Shown in pieces: positions 39,650 to 48,703 of a stretch of DNA of 64,000 nt. The DNA is from Parendozoicomonas haliclonae. Its GTDB lineage: Bacteria > Pseudomonadota > Gammaproteobacteria > Pseudomonadales > Endozoicomonadaceae. The translations under genes and the position numbers were made by a program. Position 1 is the stretch's first letter; each line of letters begins with the position of its first letter. The stretch spans positions 62,001-126,000 of the forward strand of contig NZ_FWPT01000012.1 of NCBI RefSeq assembly GCF_900174585.1. The letters run 5' to 3'. The notes under the pieces are model-generated. The model had not been told where the DNA came from. It made no database searches and was given only the letters and a program-made list of their open reading frames with translations.

Positions 39650-41119
39650 TTAAATGCGATCTAGATAGAACTCAAACTGGCTGGAAATCAATTTTTCCAT
39701 ACTGCGTAATCCAGGATCATCGTCATTATCTATAAATGCTTTCAGCTCGGCGTAGGCCTCATCCGGAAAGTTGAAGGCCTCCATTTCACCGCCCAGTGAG
39801 CGGAAGCTCTTCTCAAACTTCGGAATTATGGATTCTCTGGCAATGTTGAGTTTTGCCTGTTTGCTGAACCCGGCAAAGGTCAAAGTCTCCAGCCGTGATG
39901 CGAGCGCTTCCAGTCGCGGATTGCTTCTGGCCAGCTCCCGAATGTCCTGATTGCCGGCCAGAATAATAATGTCTGGCAGGGTGATCGTAGTTTTCAGATA
40001 AGGGGAGTAGAAGTGGCGTTTGGTCGGGTCGAGCAGCTTTAACATAAAGCTCAACACTTCTTCTGAACGTTTGTCATCAGAGGTCAGCAGGCGGTCAAAC
40101 TCATCAATCAGCAGAATCTGGTTCTGATGATTGATATCGTTGATGGAGTTGGTATTGGCAATAATGGCATCCAGCAGCCGTCCGGCTTTGGCGTCATAAC
40201 TTTCAAAAGGCGTTCCGACGATATCATCAATGCTGGCACCGTCGAGGGTTACGCTGGCCAGTGTCGTACCCATGGCTTCTGCGAGTTTGTGCGCTGCATG
40301 GGTTTTGCCTGTGCCGGGAGCGCCCTGAAAATAAATAGGGTGACGGTTTCCGGGGCGAGGGGACATCTTCTGGTAGAGAATTTCGGTGCGGGCAAAGCGA
40401 TCAAGGCGTTCAATCACCTTATCCGGGAAGTTGCGCAGCGCGGCATCGACGGCTTTTGGCGTGTAATGCTGCTCGCGAATATAGACCGGCAAACGCAGAG
40501 CCTTATCCAGAATTTTGTGGATTCTTTCTACTCCGGCGCTGCTCGGGGACTGCCAGAAGCTATAGAACACTTCGTTCTCGATATAGGACTGTGTGCTGGC
40601 AGGCAGCAGATGCCGTTTGCTTCCGTAAGCGATGATCAGCTCTCGCTCCGGTAGTGTGGGAGGGAACAAGGCAAAGTAAATGGCAGTAGAGGCGTAAAAG
40701 GCCGGCAGTGCGGGAATCAGCATGCCCAGAGGCGTGAGTCCGGCGATCACTTGCTGAGCCTCCCAGGGGAGAGTTGCGAACTTGCTCAACAGCCAGTTTC
40801 GTTTTAGCAGGACTGGCAGGGTGACGGCGGCGATCGGCATGCCGTAACTGGCAGCCGTGAAACCGGCATATTCCCGGACGGCAAAGTTGAGACGATCCGC
40901 AGAGCGTGATTTCTGGTTGGCGACCTGTTCGACAGTGGGCAGCTGGCTGATGTCTTCGCTCTCTATGCGTTCAAAGAAACGCTGGCTTGCGAGATAGCTT
41001 CGGGTGTACTGCACCTGTGTGGATTCCATGCCAACGATCTGATCGCCATGGACGGTACTGATAGACAGGATCAATAAAAGAGCGATCAGAGGTAACGGAT
41101 AGGGATTACGGCCAGACAT
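39650..41119 (-). CDS. Membrane-anchored AAA+ ATPase
   Basis: A 489-residue protein that starts with a signal-anchor-like helix (PLIALLLILSISTVHG, residues 10-25). Further hydrophobic segments lie around 87-106 and 126-152. The C-terminal ~240 residues are an AAA+ module: Walker A GAPGTGKT (267-273), Walker B ILLIDEFDRLL (Asp339-Glu340), sensor-1 IILAGNQD and a likely arginine-finger region SRLETLTF. The target is unknown. The ATG at 41119 is chosen for the signal-like N-terminus; the frame extends to 41296 without a better start. It is divergent from ffh. Confidence 0.75.
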   Translation of the reverse strand: MSGRNPYPLPLIALLLILSISTVHGDQIVGMESTQVQYTRSYLASQRFFERIESEDISQLPTVEQVANQKSRSADRLNFAVREYAGFTAASYGMPIAAVTLPVLLKRNWLLSKFATLPWEAQQVIAGLTPLGMLIPALPAFYASTAIYFALFPPTLPERELIIAYGSKRHLLPASTQSYIENEVFYSFWQSPSSAGVERIHKILDKALRLPVYIREQHYTPKAVDAALRNFPDKVIERLDRFARTEILYQKMSPRPGNRHPIYFQGAPGTGKTHAAHKLAEAMGTTLASVTLDGASIDDIVGTPFESYDAKAGRLLDAIIANTNSINDINHQNQILLIDEFDRLLTSDDKRSEEVLSFMLKLLDPTKRHFYSPYLKTTITLPDIIILAGNQDIRELARSNPRLEALASRLETLTFAGFSKQAKLNIARESIIPKFEKSFRSLGGEMEAFNFPDEAYAELKAFIDNDDDPGLRSMEKLISSQFEFYLDRI

Positions 41120-41307
41120 ATCTGTTGTAAACCTGCTCAGACGGAAGCTGGAAATATAGACGGACGAATAACTCTGGCGTCCGATGGGGCAGAGAGATTT
41201 GTAACCGCAGAGTTTTTCTTTGCGTCCTTCCGTGAAAGGGTGCCGTACTGCACAGGGAACAGGTATACTCCACTGTTTTATGGACGCCAGGATCAAGAGA
41301 GCGCCGG

Positions 41308-42750
41308 ATGTTCGAGAATCTTTCTGACCGCCTGTCGAGGACGCTGCAGCATGTCACCGGCCAGGCGAAGCTGACCGAAGACAATATTAAAGACACCCTC
41401 CGTGAAGTGCGTATGGCACTGTTGGAGGCCGATGTTGCCCTGCCGGTCGTCAAGGAATTCGTAAACCGGGTGCGTGAGCGCGCCATTGGTGAAGAAGTCC
41501 AGCAGAGCCTGAGCCCGGGCCAGGTCTTCGTGAAGATCGTTAATAACGAACTGATCGATGTCATGGGCGCAGCCAATGATGAGCTGAATCTGGCGACCCA
41601 GCCGCCAGCCGTTATTCTGATGGCAGGTCTGCAGGGTGCGGGTAAGACCACCTCTGTGGCCAAGCTCTCCAAGTGGCTGAGTGAGCGCAAAAAGAAATCT
41701 GTGCTGGTGGCCTCTGCCGACGTTTACCGTCCGGCGGCGATCAAGCAGTTGGAAACTCTGGCCGGCGAAGTGGGTGCGACCTTCTTCCCGTCCTCTACCG
41801 ATCAGAAGCCGGTTGATATTGCCCGCAATGCGATTCAGGAAGCGCGCCTGAAGCATAAAGATGTGGTCATCATCGATACCGCGGGTCGTCTGCACGTTGA
41901 TGCGGACATGATGGATGAGATCAAGGAGCTCCACGCCGCGATCAATCCAATCGAAACCCTGTTTGTGGTTGATGCCATGACTGGTCAGGATGCCGCCAAC
42001 ACCGCCAAAGCGTTTGGTGATGCCCTGCCACTGACCGGTGTGATCCTGACCAAGGCTGATGGTGATGCCCGTGGTGGTGCTGCGCTGTCCGTACGTCATA
42101 TCACCGGCAAGCCCATCAAGTTCCTGGGTATGGGCGAGAAGATCGACGCCCTGGAGCCGTTCCACCCTGAGCGTATCGCCTCCCGTATTCTGGGTATGGG
42201 TGACATCCTCTCCCTGGTGGAAGAGGCTGAGCGCAAGCTGGACAAGAAGAAGGCTGACAAGCTCGTATCCAAGCTCAAGAAGGGCAAGGGTTTCGATCTG
42301 GAAGACTTCCGTGATCAGCTGCAGCAGATGAAAAACATGGGCGGCATGGCCGGCCTGATGGACAAGCTGCCAGGTATGGGTGGTATGAGTCAGATGGCTC
42401 AGACCCCGGAAGCCAACAAAATGTTTGTGCAGATGGAAGCCATCATTAACTCCATGACGCCAAAAGAGCGCCGTAACCCGGATCTGCTGAACGGTTCCCG
42501 CAAGAAACGTATCGCTGCCGGTTCCGGTACCCAGATTCAGGACATCAATCGTCTGGTCAAGCAGCACAAGCAGATGGCCAAAATGATGAAGAAGATGACC
42601 GGTAAGGGTGGTATGGCGAAGATGATGCGTGGCCTCGGCTCCCTGAAAGGCCAGCTGCCAGGCGGCATGGGTGGAATGGGAGGCATGGGCGGTATGGGTG
42701 GCCCAGGCGGAATGCTGCCTCCGGGCGGCGGCAAGAAATTCCCGTTCTGA
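41308..42750 (+). CDS. ffh: Signal recognition particle protein Ffh
   Basis: GTPase that binds signal sequences and the SRP RNA for co-translational targeting to the membrane. The N domain is followed by a G domain with GLQGAGKTTS (107-116), DTAGRLHVD and TKADGDARGG. The M domain is methionine-rich with a C-terminal Gly-Met repeat tract (GGMGGMGGMGG...). The length of 480 residues is a little above E. coli Ffh because of that tail. No SRP RNA gene was recognised in the window. The gene ends at a strong terminator. Confidence 0.97.
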   Translation: MFENLSDRLSRTLQHVTGQAKLTEDNIKDTLREVRMALLEADVALPVVKEFVNRVRERAIGEEVQQSLSPGQVFVKIVNNELIDVMGAANDELNLATQPPAVILMAGLQGAGKTTSVAKLSKWLSERKKKSVLVASADVYRPAAIKQLETLAGEVGATFFPSSTDQKPVDIARNAIQEARLKHKDVVIIDTAGRLHVDADMMDEIKELHAAINPIETLFVVDAMTGQDAANTAKAFGDALPLTGVILTKADGDARGGAALSVRHITGKPIKFLGMGEKIDALEPFHPERIASRILGMGDILSLVEEAERKLDKKKADKLVSKLKKGKGFDLEDFRDQLQQMKNMGGMAGLMDKLPGMGGMSQMAQTPEANKMFVQMEAIINSMTPKERRNPDLLNGSRKKRIAAGSGTQIQDINRLVKQHKQMAKMMKKMTGKGGMAKMMRGLGSLKGQLPGGMGGMGGMGGMGGPGGMLPPGGGKKFPF

Positions 42751-42799
42751 GGTCGTCTTTCGATTCCTCTTTCGCGATAAATAAAAGATAGATACAAGT

Positions 42800-42838
42800 A
42801 AGCCCCTGTTTGAGATGTTTCTCGCAGGGGCTTTTTTG
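42800..42838 (+). terminator. Intrinsic terminator of ffh
   Basis: AAGCCCCTG (42800-42808) pairs with CAGGGGCTT (42825-42833), followed by TTTTTGG. It directly precedes the stop of the converging secreted-protein gene. Confidence 0.9.
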
Positions 42839-42839
42839 G

Positions 42840-44324
42840 TTATTGGGTTTTACCGATGGCTCTAGAGTGGCCCGAGCCATGGGGCAGGTGGAGTTGCTGG
42901 AAGTTTTGAATCATTGCCGGCATTGGTTGAACGGGATCGTGGGATGAGTCGAACTTGTGATATCTCTCAGACTTGGGGTTCGGATCTTTTGCCTTGGTGA
43001 CGCTTATGCTGAATGTTGCATTACGACCATCAAGAAGGGAGAAGAAATGCTCATAGCTCATGTCGCTGCTGTAGCTCAGCGTTGATGAGTAGTTTGAGTG
43101 TTCCCATAGCCAATGTCGCCAATCACCAAAGTGACCAATCAGAACGCGTTCTCCAACAGGGGGATGCCAAAAAATCTGTATGTCTCTTGCCTTCATAAAG
43201 TAAAAGAAACGCTTTTTGTTCTCTTTGACCACTTGGGTCTCGATATGTTTTTTTTGATGGAAGGATGGTTGTGTGGTGCCCTGTTGGGGGTAAAGATCCC
43301 TCAGGCTGGCAATTGTGGCATAGGAATCCGGAGTATAAATATGAGTTGTCAGTTTTGATTTTTGATTGGTAAGGGCAAGGCCAAAGATTTCCCCATCAAT
43401 TTCAATCCAGCTGGACCCTGCCCCGTTGCAGGCTTTGGCCTCCGGGGTTGGTGTTCCGTCGGCTCCCCGTGTGTGCAGAAGGGCATCGTAGGGAACTTCA
43501 TAGGTGAAGGCATAGCCGTTTTCGGGAGTGACCAGAAGGTCGCGTTTTAGAAAGGCGCTCGGTGTTATGGCAAGTCTGAGGGTGTTTTGATCCCACTCAT
43601 CTTTGAATTTGTTCCAATCTCCACTGCTGCCAATATCGACGAATGAGTGTTCGCATCCAACCAGACCGAAAGAGAATGCTTTGGTTTTCTTTTTTTTCTT
43701 GTGGACAAAGGTCAGGGTGCTATAAAAGCTTGAGGACTCAGTCTCGGTGCTTTTTAGCAGGCCTGATGTGAAGCGCGTTGGTACTTTAGCGCCTGAGTTT
43801 TGTGATTCCACGTACCTGTTAAGGTTCTGAAGCGTAACCAGAATCCGGCCGCGCTTTTCTGCACTTCCTGCACCATTTGGGAAAAGCCAGATCTCGGCAG
43901 TGTAGTGATCTGTCTTTTTCAAGTTGTGGTCAGCCTGTGAAAACTGAATGGGCGTTTTGATATAGCTTCCTGGGGGGAAGGTTTTGGCGTCTATATCATC
44001 ATAGGAAATATCGAGGAATTGCTTTCCTGCGTCCTCGCTTTTCATGGAGACCGGTGCCAGTTCCTGGCTGTCAAACACCAGATATTGAATGCCGTCTATT
44101 TCCAGATAGCTTTCGTGCGTGGTTCCTTGTGAGTAAGGGGGCGGCCCGCCTTCGTCTATTTCGTTATCGTCTGTATCTTCTATAAGAGCTTCAGATTCTG
44201 TTGTTATTTTGCCTTTGCGGCCGCAGTAACCTTGTTCAGGGTGAAGCAAGGCGCTGAAAAGAATTCCAAAGCATAGGGTGGCTAATAATCTGGTTGACCA
44301 AAGGTTGGTTCCAAGGCGGGTCAA
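42840..44324 (-). CDS. Secreted hypothetical protein with PPPY motif
   Basis: I do not recognise this 494-residue protein. It has a signal peptide (LLATLCFGILFSALLHPEQGYCG), then an acidic linker with a PPPY sequence at residues 61-64 (fits the PPxY consensus bound by eukaryotic WW domains). A lysine run KKKKKTK lies at 209-215. The rest is probably beta-rich, with aromatic-rich stretches (RHWLWEHSNYSSTLSYSS). It interrupts the usual ffh-rpsP order on the opposite strand and looks less GC-rich than its neighbours, suggesting later insertion. A secreted or effector role is inference only. Confidence 0.7.
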   Translation of the reverse strand: MTRLGTNLWSTRLLATLCFGILFSALLHPEQGYCGRKGKITTESEALIEDTDDNEIDEGGPPPYSQGTTHESYLEIDGIQYLVFDSQELAPVSMKSEDAGKQFLDISYDDIDAKTFPPGSYIKTPIQFSQADHNLKKTDHYTAEIWLFPNGAGSAEKRGRILVTLQNLNRYVESQNSGAKVPTRFTSGLLKSTETESSSFYSTLTFVHKKKKKTKAFSFGLVGCEHSFVDIGSSGDWNKFKDEWDQNTLRLAITPSAFLKRDLLVTPENGYAFTYEVPYDALLHTRGADGTPTPEAKACNGAGSSWIEIDGEIFGLALTNQKSKLTTHIYTPDSYATIASLRDLYPQQGTTQPSFHQKKHIETQVVKENKKRFFYFMKARDIQIFWHPPVGERVLIGHFGDWRHWLWEHSNYSSTLSYSSDMSYEHFFSLLDGRNATFSISVTKAKDPNPKSERYHKFDSSHDPVQPMPAMIQNFQQLHLPHGSGHSRAIGKTQ

Positions 44325-44439
44325 AACGCGGCTCCAAGTGTTCTCCTGAGGGGGCGGGTCAGTATAGGACAGGCTTTATAGGTGGTTGCGGCAGCTGGGC
44401 TTAGGTTATTCCGCTAATCTGTCTTCTGATATCTGCAGG

Positions 44440-44467
44440 TTGCATAAAGATGAAATTATCGTAGAAT
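44440..44467 (+). promoter_or_regulatory. Predicted promoter of the rpsP-rimM-trmD-rplS operon
   Basis: -35 TTGCAT (44440-44445) and -10 TAGAAT (44462-44467) lie 16 bases apart, about 150 bases upstream of rpsP. The 295-base gap 44325-44619 holds no other feature I can support. Confidence 0.6.
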
Positions 44468-44619
44468 GTTGCGCCTTTACGGGGGAAGGCTCGGGCTTTC
44501 TCTCGGCCGGGTGAAGGAATCGGAATGCTCTGCTTGCAGATCAGGAAGATGGCTTTTCCCATCGGTAAGATTTCGTCGTTTTGCCGTAAAGCATCGCTGA
44601 CATAGGAAGAGATAATTCC

Positions 44620-44856
44620 ATGGTAACTATTCGTCTTGCACGTGGCGGTTCTAAGAAGCGTCCTTTTTACCATCTGACCGTTGCTGACAGCCGTAACGCC
44701 AGCACTGGCCGTTTCATCGAGCGCGTAGGTTTCTTTAACCCACAGGCTCGTGGCCAGGAAGAGCGTCTGCGTGTTGATGCTGACCGTGTTGATCACTGGG
44801 TCAAGCAGGGCGCACAGATGAGCGATCGCGTTAAGCAACTGCTGAAAAGCGCTTAA
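44620..44856 (+). CDS. rpsP: 30S ribosomal protein S16
   Basis: A 78-residue basic protein with the S16 signature [18 protein letters not shown], then [21 protein letters not shown]. It binds 16S rRNA in early 30S assembly. It is the first gene of the classic rpsP-rimM-trmD-rplS operon; its stop codon overlaps the rimM start by one base (TAATG). Confidence 0.98.
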   Translation: MVTIRLARGGSKKRPFYHLTVADSRNASTGRFIERVGFFNPQARGQEERLRVDADRVDHWVKQGAQMSDRVKQLLKSA

Positions 44857-45431
44857 TGCACGCGGAAGGTAAAGCACCTTCTGCCGGAGCTGCTGAGAAG
44901 TCCGATGACCTGGTCATGGGGCGCATTACAGCAGTGTACGGGATCAAGGGCTGGGTCAAGGTGTATTCGTTCACCGCGCCCATGACCAATGTCCTGAACT
45001 ATCGGCAGTGGCGTTTGCGATACCCGGATGGTCGTCAAGAGACTGTCCAACTCGACAATGGCCGTACCCACGGTAAGGGCTTGATTGCCCTGATCGCGAA
45101 GACGGCGGACCGGAACCAGGCGGAACGATTTATCGGCGCTGAAATTCTGGTTAACAGTCGGGATCTGCCAGAACCGGATGATGGTGAGTTTTACTGGCAC
45201 CAGCTTGAAGGTCTGACAGTATTGGCCCGGGATGAAGACGGCAACGAAAGCAATCTGGGCAAGGTTCATCACCTGATGGAAACCGGCGCGAATGATGTTC
45301 TGGTGGTGCGTGGCGCCAGCGGCAGCATCGACAGACGGGAACGTCTGATTCCGTGGCTGGAAGAGCAGGTGGTTACCGAAGTGAACCTTGAACAAGGGTT
45401 CATCCGGGTCGATTGGGATCCGGAGTTTTAA
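44856..45431 (+). CDS. rimM: Ribosome maturation factor RimM
   Basis: Assists maturation of the 30S head, binding S19. The 191 residues have an N-terminal RimM domain ([23 protein letters not shown]) and a PRC-barrel-like C-terminal domain ([31 protein letters not shown]). ATG 44856 overlaps the rpsP stop. A second ATG in MGRITAV is possible but would remove a stretch common in relatives. Confidence 0.95.
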   Translation: MHAEGKAPSAGAAEKSDDLVMGRITAVYGIKGWVKVYSFTAPMTNVLNYRQWRLRYPDGRQETVQLDNGRTHGKGLIALIAKTADRNQAERFIGAEILVNSRDLPEPDDGEFYWHQLEGLTVLARDEDGNESNLGKVHHLMETGANDVLVVRGASGSIDRRERLIPWLEEQVVTEVNLEQGFIRVDWDPEF

Positions 45432-45451
45432 GTACTTTGAGTACACAAGCA

Positions 45452-46225
45452 ATGAGGTTTGATGTTGTAACACTCTTTCCTGACATGCTGGCAACGATCA
45501 CAGATTTTGGCGTGACGGGGCGGGCCTGCAGGCAGGGGCTGATTGAAGTGAATACCTGGAACCCCAGGGACTACACTCATGACCGACATCGAACAGTGGA
45601 TGACCGGCCTTTTGGCGGTGGTCCCGGCATGTTGATGAAAATTCAACCTCTGCGTGATGCAATACAGGCAGCCAGAGAGGCTGCTGGTCCTGACACGACA
45701 GTCATTTATCTTTCGCCCCAGGGTCGCAGACTCGATCAGGCGGGAGTAAAGGAACTGGCCTCACGGAAGAAGCTGGTTTTAGTGGCGGGACGGTACGAAG
45801 GCATAGATGAGCGGCTTGTTGCCGAAGAGATTGACGAAGAGTGGTCTCTCGGTGATTTTGTCCTGAGTGGCGGTGAACTGCCGGCCATGACCCTTATCGA
45901 CGCCGTATCGCGCTTTGTACCGGGCACCCTGGGTCATCAGGATTCCGCGCAGGAAGATTCGTTTGCCGAAGGCTTGCTTGACTGTCCTCACTACACCCGA
46001 CCTGAGGTGTTTGAAGGCAGATCGGTTCCGGAAGTTTTGCTATCCGGCAACCATGAGCGCATCAGGCAGTGGCGGCTGAAGCAGTCACTGGGGCGGACAT
46101 GGTTAAGGCGTCCAGACCTTCTCGAAGGCCGGACGATGACTGGTGAAGAAGAGCGGCTGCTGTCGGAATTTATTCGCGAACATCATGATGCGGATAATGA
46201 TCAGACAGTAGGCGAGCAAAACTGA
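45452..46225 (+). CDS. trmD: tRNA (guanine37-N1)-methyltransferase TrmD
   Basis: Knotted SPOUT methyltransferase that makes m1G37 and guards against +1 frameshifting. Typical motifs are [57 protein letters not shown] and [14 protein letters not shown] 45452 gives 257 residues, close to the family. A TTG at 45437 with GGAG upstream would add five residues. It is in operon with rimM and rplS. Confidence 0.96.
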   Translation: MRFDVVTLFPDMLATITDFGVTGRACRQGLIEVNTWNPRDYTHDRHRTVDDRPFGGGPGMLMKIQPLRDAIQAAREAAGPDTTVIYLSPQGRRLDQAGVKELASRKKLVLVAGRYEGIDERLVAEEIDEEWSLGDFVLSGGELPAMTLIDAVSRFVPGTLGHQDSAQEDSFAEGLLDCPHYTRPEVFEGRSVPEVLLSGNHERIRQWRLKQSLGRTWLRRPDLLEGRTMTGEEERLLSEFIREHHDADNDQTVGEQN

Positions 46226-46272
46226 ATTTCTGACGGTTTCTCGATACCGACTAATTGGGAGCAACAGAGCAA

Positions 46273-46626
46273 ATGAGCAAGAACAAAATCATTCAGCAGA
46301 TCGAAGCTGAACAGATGCAGAAGGAAATCCCTTCTTTTGCACCTGGCGACACCGTAGTAGTACAGGTTCGCGTTAAGGAAGGTAACCGTGAGCGTCTGCA
46401 GGCTTACGAAGGCGTTGTAATTGGCAAGCGTAACCGCGGCCTGAACTCTGCTTTCACCGTACGTAAGATCTCCAGCGGCACTGGCGTTGAGCGTACCTTC
46501 CAGACTTACAGCCCTCTGGTGGCAAGCATCGAAGTTAAGCGTCGTGGTGACGTGCGCAAGGCTAAGCTGTACTACCTGCGCGAGCGTAGCGGTAAAGCTG
46601 CTCGTATCAAGGAAAAGCTGGGCTAA
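46273..46626 (+). CDS. rplS: 50S ribosomal protein L19
   Basis: A 117-residue ribosomal protein with [39 protein letters not shown] and the RAK-rich C-terminus of L19. It lies at the 30S-50S interface. It starts at ATG 46273, the last gene of the operon, and is followed by a strong terminator. Confidence 0.98.
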   Translation: MSKNKIIQQIEAEQMQKEIPSFAPGDTVVVQVRVKEGNRERLQAYEGVVIGKRNRGLNSAFTVRKISSGTGVERTFQTYSPLVASIEVKRRGDVRKAKLYYLRERSGKAARIKEKLG

Positions 46627-46666
46627 ACCTCACTTACACCCTAACGCTTTGCGACAAAACGACGAG

Positions 46667-46697
46667 AAAAAGGCAGCCCTTGTGGCTGCCTTTTTTT
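46667..46697 (+). terminator. Intrinsic terminator of the rpsP operon
   Basis: AAGGCAGCC pairs with GGCTGCCTT around a short loop, with an A-run before and TTTTTTT after. Confidence 0.92.
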
Positions 46698-46739
46698 ATA
46701 ATCGAATAAATTACCCGCTCGTTTACAAGGGACTGTTCA

Positions 46740-47651
46740 TTGTCCACCAAGGCTGCCAAACCTATTTTGCCACCGGATCTGGTGGACTATCTGGATTTCC
46801 TCTGGCTGGAAAAAGGCTTGAGTGAGAACAGTCGTCAGGCTTACCGCCGCGACCTGTTGCAGTTGCACCAGTGGCTGCAGGAGCAGTCAGTTTCTCTGCG
46901 CGAGTTGGAACGCCATCATCTGCAATCCTTTCTGGCCTGGCGTACCGAGCAGGGCTATAACGCCCGATCCATGGCGCGTCTGCTATCTTCGGTGCGCGGT
47001 TTTTATCAGTGGCTGCTGCGTATGGAGCGGATTTCCGAGAATCCTGCGCTGTTGGTGGAATCTCCAAAGATCGGGCGGGCGTTACCGAAAACCCTGACCG
47101 AAGACGATGTTGATCAATTGTTAAATGCTCCTGATGTATTAACCGCTATTGGTATGCGTGACCGTGCCATGCTGGAGCTGTTGTATGCTTGTGGTCTTCG
47201 TGTGTCGGAACTGGTTGGTCTGGAATTATCCCGCGTGAATCTGCGGCAGGGTGTTCTGCGTATTCAGGGGAAGGGCAGCAAAGAGCGACTCGTACCGCTT
47301 GGCGAGGATGCCATAGAATGGCTGGAGCGATATTTTAATGAGGCTCGGCCGGAATTGATGGGAGGCGTCGCCGGGGATGTTTTGTTTCCCGGTCGAGGTG
47401 GCCAGTGCATGACCCGCCAGACCTTCTGGCACAGAATTAAAAAATATTCGGTGATTGCGGGTATCGACAAACCGCTTTCACCTCATGTGTTGCGCCATGC
47501 GTTTGCGACACATTTGCTGAATCACGGTGCGGACCTGCGGGTTGTTCAGATGTTGCTTGGGCATAGTGATCTTTCTACGACCCAGATTTATACCCATGTG
47601 GCTCAGCACCGATTGCAAAAGTTACATGCCCGGCATCATCCGCGGGCTTAA
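46740..47651 (+). CDS. xerD: Tyrosine recombinase XerD
   Basis: Resolves chromosome dimers at dif with XerC. All catalytic residues of tyrosine recombinases can be seen: Arg154 (CGLRVSE), Lys178 (GKGSKER), His249 and Arg252 (SPHVLRHAFATHLL), His275 (LGHSDLST) and Tyr284 (QIYTHV). The length is 303 residues. The start is TTG 46740 with AAGGGA upstream; no in-frame ATG fits. It is followed by dsbC, as in pseudomonads. Confidence 0.95.
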   Translation: MSTKAAKPILPPDLVDYLDFLWLEKGLSENSRQAYRRDLLQLHQWLQEQSVSLRELERHHLQSFLAWRTEQGYNARSMARLLSSVRGFYQWLLRMERISENPALLVESPKIGRALPKTLTEDDVDQLLNAPDVLTAIGMRDRAMLELLYACGLRVSELVGLELSRVNLRQGVLRIQGKGSKERLVPLGEDAIEWLERYFNEARPELMGGVAGDVLFPGRGGQCMTRQTFWHRIKKYSVIAGIDKPLSPHVLRHAFATHLLNHGADLRVVQMLLGHSDLSTTQIYTHVAQHRLQKLHARHHPRA

Positions 47652-47743
47652 AGATAACTTTGGTAAATCATCTAGGCTTTGGAATAGCCAACAAGAATTT
47701 AAAATTCAGGCGGGCGCAAGCCGGCTGCATATAGAGGTAGGAC

Positions 47744-48499
47744 ATGCGAAACAAAAATATTCTGGCAGCCATGCTGGTCTCGTTTATGTGTGCTGGGAGC
47801 GCTTATGGGGAAACAGAAACTGCCCTCGCTCCAGCCAAGCCAAAAGTGCAGGATGTGATTCAGAGTGGCTTCTCCAAAGTGAATCCAGGTCTGGTGGTTG
47901 AGGCGTTACGTCCCAGCCCGGTTCCGGGTGTTTATCTTGCGCAGATGAAAAGTGGCGAACTGCTGTACGTGAGTGAAGACGGCAAGCATATCTTCACCGG
48001 TGATCTGATGAGCATTGAAGGCGGAAGCCCGGTGAATCTCACCGAAAAGGTGCGTGGTGAACGTGCTACACAGCAGCTGTCTGCAGTGGATGCCAGAGAT
48101 ATGCTGGTGTTTCCGGCGAAAGGCGAGAAGAAACGGGTGATGTATGTCTTTACGGATGTCAGCTGTGGCTATTGCCGGAAGCTGCACCAGGAGATCCCGG
48201 AGCTGAATGCGAAAGGTGTAGAAGTTCGTTATCTGGCATTCCCCCGTGGTGGTCAGCGTTCGCCAGCATATTCGGAGATGGTTTCTGCCTGGTGTGCCAA
48301 GGATCGCAATCAGGCTTTGACTACGTTGAAGGCCGGTGGATCTATTCCTTCCGCCACTTGTGATAACCCGGTTATGGACCAGTTCAATCTGGGCGGCGCA
48401 TTGGGTGTGCGTGGTACGCCGGCCATTTATCTGGATGATGGGCAGTCGATACCAGGTTACCGTCCAGCGCCAGATCTTTTGGATATGATGGGTCTGTAA
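47744..48499 (+). CDS. dsbC: Periplasmic disulfide isomerase DsbC
   Basis: Rearranges wrong disulfides in periplasmic proteins. A Sec signal (ILAAMLVSFMCAGSAYG) leads to a DsbC dimerisation domain, then a thioredoxin fold with active-site CGYC (Cys141-Cys144) in FTDVSCGYCRKLH and a cis-Pro loop VRGTPAIYLDDG. A second cysteine pair further on fits DsbC's structural disulfide. It is 251 residues and ends at a terminator. Confidence 0.93.
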   Translation: MRNKNILAAMLVSFMCAGSAYGETETALAPAKPKVQDVIQSGFSKVNPGLVVEALRPSPVPGVYLAQMKSGELLYVSEDGKHIFTGDLMSIEGGSPVNLTEKVRGERATQQLSAVDARDMLVFPAKGEKKRVMYVFTDVSCGYCRKLHQEIPELNAKGVEVRYLAFPRGGQRSPAYSEMVSAWCAKDRNQALTTLKAGGSIPSATCDNPVMDQFNLGGALGVRGTPAIYLDDGQSIPGYRPAPDLLDMMGL

Positions 48500-48518
48500 A
48501 AGGACGATATGATTCGAC

Positions 48519-48554
48519 AGAGCCGACTTCTCGAGAGGGGAGTCGGCTTTTTTA
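48519..48554 (+). terminator. Intrinsic terminator of dsbC
   Basis: AGCCGACT (48521-48528) pairs with AGTCGGCT (48541-48548), followed by TTTTTT. Confidence 0.9.
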
Positions 48555-48703
48555 TTGGTTATTTCTGGGGTTGTCTATGAACAAGTGGGTATCGTGTCAC
48601 CACGGCTGACGATATAATCGATCACCAGTGCCAGTATCTGCAGAGTAAAAATATACAGGGAGATGCTCTGGCAACAAAAACAACTTCACATGAGGGTGTC
48701 AGT

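Noticed and set aside
41293-42567. Long minus-strand open frame (424 codons) opposite ffh
   Set aside because: ffh motifs are complete on the plus strand and the antisense frame shows none.
42660-42720. Gly-Met repeat at the end of ffh as a possible minisatellite
   Set aside because: A Gly/Met-rich Ffh tail is common and the repeat is short and imperfect.
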